DNA from: an uncultured Veillonella sp.
GTDB taxonomy: Bacteria > Bacillota > Negativicutes > Veillonellales > Veillonellaceae
Direction of reading: 5' to 3'
Assembly: GCA_934202095.1 (NCBI GenBank)
Contig: CAKPXN010000006.1
Span: forward strand, 1-48,861
Length of the DNA stretch: 48,861 nt
Below the pieces are notes generated by a model. It searched no databases and had not been told where the DNA came from. It saw nothing but the letters and a program-made list of their open reading frames with translations. Below are positions 40,805-47,157 of this stretch, in pieces. A program made the translations under genes and the position numbers. Every line of letters starts with the position of its first letter. Positions within the stretch are counted from its first letter, which is position 1.

Positions 40805-41014
40805 TTATTTATCCTCTTTAATAAATTCAAGTACATCATTAGGAGTACAGTTTAATGCTAGACAAATACTCTCTAATTTATCTAATGCTATGTATTTACC
40901 TGTACGTATTTTCGTAATAATATTCGCTGAAATATTGGCATCCCTGATTAAATCCTGATTAGAAATATCTTTTTCTATCATCATATGTAGTAATTTTTTG
41001 TAACTTACAGCCAT
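40805..41014 (-). CDS. XRE-family helix-turn-helix protein of the type III system
   Basis: A 69-residue protein: YKKLLHMMIEKDISNQDLIRDANISANIITKI forms the helix-turn-helix, ending CTPNDVLEFIKEDK, a Cro/C1 layout. The ATG at 41012-41014 has GGAGGGG five bases upstream. It precedes mod without a gap and probably acts as controller (C-protein-like) of the operon, which delays nuclease expression after transfer (inference). Confidence 0.88.
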   Translation of the reverse strand: MAVSYKKLLHMMIEKDISNQDLIRDANISANIITKIRTGKYIALDKLESICLALNCTPNDVLEFIKEDK

Positions 41015-41065
41015 CTCAACCCCTCCATCAACATTTCTGTTTATTATATCACACATCTATGAATG

Positions 41066-41170
41066 CCCAATGCCCTAACATCACCTAAATACAAACGTAC
41101 ATAGAAAAAGCCCCCATCTGTTTCAAAACCGACTTTGCCCCTGTTCCGAAGGAACAGACCCGTCTTCTCA
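41066..41170 (+). repeat. REP-like core, copy with truncated 3' side
   Basis: Core 41130-41165: CGACTTTGCCCCTGTTCCGAA... with inner hairpin CTGTTCC-GAA-GGAACAG, ending CAGACCCGTC. The left flank (TGCCCTAACATCACCTAAA, AAGCCCCCATCTGTT) is the same as that of the following copy, so a flank-plus-core unit of about 110 bp is tandemly duplicated. Confidence 0.75.
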
Positions 41171-41177
41171 AAAAACA

Positions 41178-41353
41178 ATGCCCTCACATCACCTAAACTA
41201 CAAACGTACACAGAGAAAGCCCCCATCTGTTCCAAAACCGACTTTGGCCCTGCGGAGGCCATAGGCCGGAGTCAGACCCGGCCGGTGGAGGATTTTGGAA
41301 CAGATGGGGGCTTCTACTCTAATTACCCTTTGTATTTAGGTGATGTAGGGCAT
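41178..41353 (+). repeat. REP-like core in a 176-bp inverted repeat
   Basis: Core 41239-41290. The left arm (ATGCCCTCACATCACCTAAA ... AGCCCCCATCTGTTCCAAAA) is the inverted copy of the right arm, which continues into the last codons of the hydrogenase gene (41323-41353). As at 4210-4395, a gene end has been duplicated in inverse orientation across the core. Confidence 0.8.
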
Positions 41354-42753
41354 GTTTCAGGCACCACATCTTTGCGGTCCCCTAGTTGTGCACTACGATC
41401 TGTGAAGTGTGTATGTAATAGTTCGTGCGCTTTGTGTCCTAGTGGTTCGCCCAAGAAGTTTTTGTATAGTTCTTGGATTTCAGGGCTTTCATAGGATGCC
41501 ACGTATTTGTACTCTTCATCAGCTTTGTAAAGTCCGCCGATGCGAGCTTCTTTTGTTTTTACGGCTTGTGGTAATTTGGTGCGTGGTTGACCACCACCAC
41601 CGATACAACCGCCAGGGCAAGCCATAACTTCGATAAAGTCATAGTGTTTACCACTGTCTTTCAAAGCATTGAGGAAATCACGGGTATTTTTGCCGCCATG
41701 TACAACAGCAACGGATAATGTTACGTCATCGCCGAGTTGTACAGTGGCCTCTTTAACGCCGTTCATGCCGCGAACGTCTTCGAGGTGAGTCAATGCATAT
41801 GGAGGTGGTTCTTTGTCAGTGATGAGCTTATACGCTGTACGCATAGCTGCTTCCATAACGCCACCCGTATTACCGAAGATGATAGATGCACCAGTTTCCA
41901 TGCCAATCAAATCATCAAACTTACCATCTTCTAGGCTTTCAAAATCAACACCTTCGTCATTGAGCCAACGAATGAATTCACGTGTGGTAATGGAAATATC
42001 CGTATCCATGCCGAGGCTTTCATCATCGTAATAGCGAGCCGCCGCATTCTCCTCAACGCGCTTAGTTTCAGCCTTCTTCGCCGTACAAGGGTTGACACTG
42101 ACGGACACGATGTTCGCCGGATTAATGCCCTTTTTCTCAGCAAAGTATGTCTTGATCATGGCCGCTTCCATGGCGATGCAAGAACGAGTGCTGGACAAGT
42201 TCGGAATAAGTTCAGGGAAATAGATTTCCGCAAAGCGCACCCATGCAGGGCAGCAGGATGTGAATTGTGGGATGGTCCCACCGTTTTTCAAGCGGTCCAC
42301 GAGCTCAGACGCTTCTTCCATGATGGTCAAGTCAGCGCCAAAGTTCGTATCAACTACGTAATCGGCACCGAGTTTGCGAAGGGCACTCACCATTTTGCCT
42401 TCTAAGAATGTGCCTGGTTCAAAGCCAAATCCTTCACCGATGGACACGCGCACAGCTGGCGCCGTTTGGATAACGACGATTTTTTCTGGGTCGGCAATAG
42501 CAGCTTTCACCTTATCAAGCTCGGATTTCGCATGCATGGAATCGAATGGACATGCAGCCGCACATTGACCGCAGTGGATGCACACCGGCACATCGCCAGT
42601 CGCTTCGAGGTCGTAATAATCGAGCACACTCATCACATCGGCGCAAGCGCGACGGCACAAGGTGCAATTCTTACACTTTGAAATGTCGTGGTAAATGGAC
42701 GGGTTGTCGAGCGCGATCGGCACGCGTTTGTCGATAAATTCAAATTGGGACAT
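41323..42753 (-). CDS. [FeFe]-hydrogenase
   Basis: A 476-residue enzyme. Two [4Fe-4S] motifs lie at the start (Cys27, 30, 33, 37 and Cys58, 61, 64, 68). H-cluster motifs follow: TSCCPAW at 165-171, NPCTAKKAE at 221-229 and MACPGGCIGGGGQP near 385. The second motif normally reads MPC; here Asn precedes Pro-Cys. The protein lacks the extra N-terminal 2Fe-2S domain of larger forms and is likely a soluble ferredoxin-linked enzyme making H2 during lactate fermentation. Maturases are outside the window. The ATG at 42751-42753 has GAGGAGG five bases upstream. Its 3' end lies in the palindrome at 41178-41353. Confidence 0.9.
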   Translation of the reverse strand: MSQFEFIDKRVPIALDNPSIYHDISKCKNCTLCRRACADVMSVLDYYDLEATGDVPVCIHCGQCAAACPFDSMHAKSELDKVKAAIADPEKIVVIQTAPAVRVSIGEGFGFEPGTFLEGKMVSALRKLGADYVVDTNFGADLTIMEEASELVDRLKNGGTIPQFTSCCPAWVRFAEIYFPELIPNLSSTRSCIAMEAAMIKTYFAEKKGINPANIVSVSVNPCTAKKAETKRVEENAAARYYDDESLGMDTDISITTREFIRWLNDEGVDFESLEDGKFDDLIGMETGASIIFGNTGGVMEAAMRTAYKLITDKEPPPYALTHLEDVRGMNGVKEATVQLGDDVTLSVAVVHGGKNTRDFLNALKDSGKHYDFIEVMACPGGCIGGGGQPRTKLPQAVKTKEARIGGLYKADEEYKYVASYESPEIQELYKNFLGEPLGHKAHELLHTHFTDRSAQLGDRKDVVPETCPTSPKYKG

Positions 42754-42899
42754 GAGGACCTCCTCGTTCTGTATAATCATACCTATTGTGAAAGTTTAAA
42801 TTTCTCCTATAGTACTAGCATAACAAATATGGAGGCCGTTCATCAACGTACTGGGATAGTAGGAATTGAAAGATTATTTGTTTTCATAAATAACAAATT

Positions 42900-44321
42900 T
42901 TATAGTTCATACATCATCGGTACATCGATGAGCTCCACCCATTCATCGTCTGAGACAAATCCAAATCCTCGTTTGCTAAATAGCCAGTAGTATGGCTCAC
43001 CGTGCAATACGCGGGCTTTTTCCATGAGGGATACTAGCACATCTTGACCAACCGGTTCATTTTTCCATTTGCACTCGCCCACTAATATATGACGCACAGG
43101 CCGTGCATTGGGATCTACTTGTATGTCCGCCATGGCCACTAAATCGATTTCCACTTGCTTTCTCGTCGCGGTATCTGTGCCCCACCAATGACCTATTTGT
43201 TGTGGTAAGAACGGCGCCGTACCACTGTGAATGCGTGCCTGTACATATTGCGCTGCCATCGTTTCAAATACGTGGCCCATGAAATGTGAAAGCATAGGTT
43301 TAACGTATTGCCTATATACAAGCTTGCCATTAAAGTTCTCAATAGCTCCCTGGTTCGGTTCTACAAAGCGATACCAAAAGGTATACATAGAATCTTTTAT
43401 AGTATAAATACTTTTATTGGATTTAGAACCAACAGGATGTATTTTTTCGATAATCTGTAAATCAATAAGGCTTTTCAGATAATTATTCAAAGCCCCCGTT
43501 GTCATATCTACCTTAGTGGCAATTTCGTTATTACGGCTAGCCCCTTTTGCAATGGCACTAAGGATCGCATTATACTGGCGCGGCTCTCGTAATTCCTGCT
43601 TTAACAGACTCGATGGCTCATCCACAAGACGTCCTGTAGGTGTGAAAAACAAAGAAATAATGCTTTCATCAAGGGAATCACCATCCCTAAAATATGATAA
43701 ATATTCAGCCACACCACCAGTAAGGCCAAAGGCGATAGCACTGTCCTCGTAAGAAAGATGCGGCACCATTTGACGAGCCTCGATATACGTAAACGGTTTA
43801 ATTTTATACTGCGCCGTGCGACGTCCATATAGTGGACTCTTATGGCCAAGCACCTGATTTTCCATAAAACTCATAGACGAACCGCACAAGATGAGCATCA
43901 ACTGGGACCGATTTTTATAGGCATCAATCAAAGCCTGGAGCTCAGACGAAACGGACGGAATCGATTCCGCCAAGTACGGATATTCGTCGATAATAAATAT
44001 ACAGCGATGGTCTAAGCTATACTGAAATAAATGGTTCAACGCCGCCGTAATCGTCGAAAAATTTGGCAATGTAGACTGTAATTTACCGGTTTCGATCATG
44101 CCTGTTGCTCGATATACCGCTTGTGAAAGGGCCTCTAAATTGTTACTCGCACCAGATTCAAGGCCCACCATATACGCACCACCATGCGATGCTAAAAAGT
44201 GATGTAATAAATACGTCTTACCCACACGCCGGCGTCCATATACAATAGCCAACTCAAAACGCTTTGAATTATATTGCGCTTCAAGAGAAGCTAATTCATT
44301 TTTACGGCCTACAAATACCAT
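42900..44321 (-). CDS. ATPase_2/DUF234-type ATP-binding protein
   Basis: A 473-residue protein. FVGRKNELASLEAQY, then Walker A YGRRRVGKTYL near residue 28, and FIIDEYPYLAES near 108 (Walker B) are the archaeal-type ATPase_2 domain. A winged helix (NNEIATKVDMTTGALNNYLKSL) follows at about 258-290, and the C-terminal third (HWWGTDTATRKQVEIDLVAMADI, ILVGECKWKNEPV) is the DUF234 domain, which looks like a PD-(D/E)xK nuclease core (ECK). Such proteins are common and uncharacterised; DNA-related defence or maintenance is suspected. GAGGAGG precedes the ATG by six bases. Confidence 0.9.
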   Translation of the reverse strand: MVFVGRKNELASLEAQYNSKRFELAIVYGRRRVGKTYLLHHFLASHGGAYMVGLESGASNNLEALSQAVYRATGMIETGKLQSTLPNFSTITAALNHLFQYSLDHRCIFIIDEYPYLAESIPSVSSELQALIDAYKNRSQLMLILCGSSMSFMENQVLGHKSPLYGRRTAQYKIKPFTYIEARQMVPHLSYEDSAIAFGLTGGVAEYLSYFRDGDSLDESIISLFFTPTGRLVDEPSSLLKQELREPRQYNAILSAIAKGASRNNEIATKVDMTTGALNNYLKSLIDLQIIEKIHPVGSKSNKSIYTIKDSMYTFWYRFVEPNQGAIENFNGKLVYRQYVKPMLSHFMGHVFETMAAQYVQARIHSGTAPFLPQQIGHWWGTDTATRKQVEIDLVAMADIQVDPNARPVRHILVGECKWKNEPVGQDVLVSLMEKARVLHGEPYYWLFSKRGFGFVSDDEWVELIDVPMMYEL

Positions 44322-44390
44322 ACCGCACCTCCTCGTTGATCTAAATTACACTATTTTACACCTATTTCAATTTTTATATTTTTAGTATAA

Positions 44391-44436
44391 CACGATATAG
44401 TATATTACGATATACTATATTACGTTATACTAAATC
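44391..44436. promoter_or_regulatory. Palindrome upstream of the ATPase_2 gene
   Basis: GTATAACACGATATAG ... CTATATTACGTTATAC form an imperfect inverted repeat of about 46 bp centred near TTACGATATAC, 70 bases before the gene start. It is AT-rich and contains several TATA-like boxes. Confidence 0.5.
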
Positions 44437-44546
44437 TACAAACAAGATACAGACCGCATCACACCAGATATTATCTAGTATTACACGGGTTTTCACCCAC
44501 ACGTTTTGTCCTATAACTCAAGCTCACTCCTCATCTAAACGCACAA

Positions 44547-44570
44547 AAAGCAGCCCTTTCGAGCTGCTTT
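44547..44570 (-). terminator. Terminator of the secreted protein gene at 44588
   Basis: AAAGCAGC pairs with GCTGCTTT around an 8-base loop, 18 bases after the stop; the minus strand continues TTTTTG. Confidence 0.8.
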
Positions 44571-44587
44571 GTCGTATAAGGTATATA

Positions 44588-44980
44588 TTATTTTTTACCT
44601 TGTTTTGCTTGTTGTGGCCATAAGAAGTTGTACACTGCTTCGGATGGGGAACCAGCAACAACTGGACGGTCTTTGCCATCAACTTTATCTTCACGTTCTG
44701 CGTAACCTTGTGGATTGTACAATACAACCTTTTGGTCTTTTACAGTTTTCTTTTTGTGGTTGAATTCTTCAGTGGCGATGAAATGATACCCTTCAGAATC
44801 TTGAGCTTTAATCATAACAGTTGCAGTTTTATCGCTTTTTTGAACGCTATCTTGATCGATAGACCAAGTGATACCAGCACTATCTTGACCAAATACTTGC
44901 CAGTTAACAGCACTAGCAGAACCGAAACCGCATGCGCAAATTGCAGCAGCAGCTAAACATGTACCTAGTAATTTTTTCAT
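44588..44980 (-). CDS. Small secreted protein, surface-adhesin-E-like
   Basis: A 130-residue protein with a signal peptide (MKKLLGTCLAAAAIC, cleaved near ASA-VNW). The mature part, NWQVFGQDSAGITWSIDQDSVQKSDKTA followed by MIKAQDSEGYHFIATEEFN, has the layout of the SAE (surface-adhesin protein E) family: Trp near the start, W-x-I-D-x-x-S-V, then a Gly-Tyr strand. The protein at 46566 shares the same pattern (AWFIDNSSVFKTDSMARILVKANNVEGYTYIYTVE). GAGG precedes the ATG by eight bases. Function unknown; it probably lies in the envelope. Confidence 0.75.
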   Translation of the reverse strand: MKKLLGTCLAAAAICACGFGSASAVNWQVFGQDSAGITWSIDQDSVQKSDKTATVMIKAQDSEGYHFIATEEFNHKKKTVKDQKVVLYNPQGYAEREDKVDGKDRPVVAGSPSEAVYNFLWPQQAKQGKK

Positions 44981-45026
44981 ATATTTCACCTCATATAAAA
45001 TCAAATTTAATTTATTATACCATATA

Positions 45027-46103
45027 TTAAATGTGTTTTGCGTGAAAGCTAATTTTTTGCGATACTTTTACGTAAAATGTACTTCGTCCCACACCATGCC
45101 GTTCGATAAAGCCCTCTTCTACAAGTTCCTTCAATGCCTTTTCAACAGTAGATACAGCCATATCTGGCTGTTTCTCAAGAATTCCAGCCTTCGTAACCTT
45201 GCCAATAGTAGCACTAATTATGATTTTTATACGATCCTTTGCAGATAACGATGTTTTTAGCAATTCTATGCGACTTTCAAAATCACGATAGGCCGCCAAA
45301 ATAATACGGAGCATGTATTTCACAAAGGGAACCACATCCTCATCACCACTATGCCAGCCCTCGCCAGACTGAGCCAACGCCGTATAATAACTGTCCTTTG
45401 TACGCTCAATTTTCTGCTCTAAACTAATGAACTTGCCTATCATATACCCATTTTGGTACGACAGCAATGTCGTCAACAATCGACTCATACGCCCATTGCC
45501 GTCATTGAAAGGATGAATACACAAAAAATCGTGTATAAATACAGGAATTGCAAGCAGAGGGTCTACTGATTTATCTTGGAGAACCGCATTAACACTATGG
45601 CATATTTCATCTATAGTATACGGTGTTTCATACGGTGCAAGGGGCCTAAAGCGTTCTACCTCAGAGCCATCCGCAAGCCGCTCAATAATTGAATTCTGCA
45701 CATTCTTAAACTGCCCACCAATACGCTTATGCGAATATGCGTATAAATCACGATGCAGCTGCAATACGATATGACTCGTCAACATAATATGCTCATAGTT
45801 CTCATGCACCGTATTCAATACATCACGATACCCCATAATCTCTTCCTCATCCCGATTACGAGGCGTCGTCTTATCCGCCACCAACGACCGAATCCTCGCC
45901 TTCGTCGTCACAATCCCTTCAATTCGATTCGATGACTCTACACTCTGCACCTTCGCAATATCCACAAGCCGCGCCACACTACTAGGCCTCTGCGATACAA
46001 ACACATCCTGCCGCCCCTTATACTCATGAATCTGTGAAAGTAACGACACAACCTCACCATCCCAGAAACAATCCGCGAGCCGCCAATAATCAAAACTTCG
46101 CAT
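45027..46103 (-). CDS. Fic-family protein (AMPylase type) with winged helix
   Basis: A 358-residue protein. The Fic active-site motif HPFNDGNGRMSR is at 197-208. An inhibitory helix of class II type, S58-N-R-I-E62-G63 ((S/T)xxxE(G/N)), lies near the N-terminus, so the enzyme should be self-inhibited. The C-terminal 60 residues (DRIKIIISATIGKVTKAGILEKQPDMAVSTVEKALKEL) form a winged helix, which in Fic-wHTH proteins may bind DNA. The family mostly transfers AMP to target proteins, often GyrB/ParE in toxin versions; the target here is unknown. AAGGTGG precedes the ATG. Confidence 0.92.
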   Translation of the reverse strand: MRSFDYWRLADCFWDGEVVSLLSQIHEYKGRQDVFVSQRPSSVARLVDIAKVQSVESSNRIEGIVTTKARIRSLVADKTTPRNRDEEEIMGYRDVLNTVHENYEHIMLTSHIVLQLHRDLYAYSHKRIGGQFKNVQNSIIERLADGSEVERFRPLAPYETPYTIDEICHSVNAVLQDKSVDPLLAIPVFIHDFLCIHPFNDGNGRMSRLLTTLLSYQNGYMIGKFISLEQKIERTKDSYYTALAQSGEGWHSGDEDVVPFVKYMLRIILAAYRDFESRIELLKTSLSAKDRIKIIISATIGKVTKAGILEKQPDMAVSTVEKALKELVEEGFIERHGVGRSTFYVKVSQKISFHAKHI

Positions 46104-46170
46104 ACCACACCACCTTTCCCCTATAAAACTATTTCTCCCCTAATTTTACCATAAAATACGGGAAAATACA

Positions 46171-46325
46171 TGTTCCCCTCTCCGGTCCTTTGGGAAAAAT
46201 AATGCTAATGTAGAATGCAAAGAAACCTCGCTCTGAATTTATTTCTAGAGTAGGTTGGGAAATGGATGGGGTCTAAAAACCGACTTTGGCCCTGCGGAGG
46301 CCATAGGCCGGAGTCAGACCCGGCC
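46171..46325 (+). repeat. Repeat unit with REP-like core, truncated
   Basis: TGTTCCCCTCTCCGGTCCTT (46171) recurs as TGTTTCCCCTTTCCGGTCAT at 46328; both are followed by AAAATAAT. The core 46281-46325 (CGACTTTGG ... CAGACCCGGCC) ends early and joins the second copy of the flank. Together with 46377-46547 this is a tandem flank-plus-core duplication, as at 41066. Confidence 0.7.
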
Positions 46326-46376
46326 TATGTTTCCCCTTTCCGGTCATTTGGAGAAAATAATTTTGTAGATAAAAAA

Positions 46377-46547
46377 GAACTCAATTCTCTGAATTTGTAT
46401 AAATGATGAATGCGAAAAGGGATTGATAGGTTCGAAAAAACGACTTTGGCCCTGTCCCGAAGGGACAGACCCGGCCGGTGGAGGCTTTTTCGGACCTATC
46501 AATCCCTAAGCATACGTATCACGAATATTATTCAGAGAATTGAGTTC
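46377..46547 (+). repeat. REP-like core in a 171-bp inverted repeat
   Basis: Core 46441-46483, with the perfect inner hairpin CTGTCCC-GAA-GGGACAG. Arms: GAACTCAATTCTCTGAAT at 46377-46394 and its complement at 46530-46547; GGGATTGATAGGTTCGAAAAA and CTTTTTCGGACCTATCAATC next to the core. Confidence 0.8.
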
Positions 46548-46565
46548 AACCGTATCTATATTAAA

Positions 46566-46937
46566 TTATTTTCCCCAAAGGGCCTGCATTACTTCTGACC
46601 CTATTGTATCTTTCTCAATTTTCACAGGTTTTTGTTTTTCATTGCTTGTCAACAAAGGTACGCCAGATTGGCTATACACAGTGGCATTGACTTCTGTCCA
46701 TGTGCTATCCGGGCGATTAATTTCAACGGTGTAGATATAGGTATAACCTTCTACATTGTTGGCTTTCACCAAGATACGCGCCATAGAATCTGTTTTAAAC
46801 ACAGATGAGTTGTCGATAAACCACGCGGAATCGTCTGTGTCCGCATCAACGTAGTACCAATCAGCAGCATTAGCTACGCCAAAGCCACCGAAAAATATGC
46901 ATCCTGCTGCCATAATAGCAGCTAACCATTTTTTCAT
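46566..46937 (-). CDS. Small secreted protein, surface-adhesin-E-like
   Basis: A 123-residue protein with a signal peptide (KKWLAAIMAAGCIFFGGFG, cleaved near ANA-ADW). Mature part: ADWYYVDADTDDSAWFIDNSSVFKTDSMARILVKANNVEGYTYIYTVEI, typical of SAE-family proteins. Either of two adjacent ATGs could start it; AGGAG is three or six bases away, and I chose the second. It is related to the protein at 44588. Envelope location is likely, function unknown. Confidence 0.75.
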   Translation of the reverse strand: MKKWLAAIMAAGCIFFGGFGVANAADWYYVDADTDDSAWFIDNSSVFKTDSMARILVKANNVEGYTYIYTVEINRPDSTWTEVNATVYSQSGVPLLTSNEKQKPVKIEKDTIGSEVMQALWGK

Positions 46938-47057
46938 CATTCTCTCCTATTCAATCCTATTCTCTATTCAACTATATACGGGCATGATTAAGGTTCGGCC
47001 CCAATACAGCGTCAGGGTCTCAACTACAGAACCATTACGCGTCCTGTATAACACGAG

Positions 47058-47081
47058 TGGCGACCACATAGGTGGTCGCCA
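47058..47081. terminator. Stem-loop downstream of gyrA
   Basis: TGGCGACCAC pairs with GTGGTCGCCA around a 4-base loop. It lacks a T-run but is the only strong stem between gyrA and the next gene. Confidence 0.55.
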
Positions 47082-47157
47082 ATTGTGCATATCTATGTTA
47101 GATATAGTATATTTTCGTTACTTTCATATAGAACACGAATCCATATGGTGTACGATA

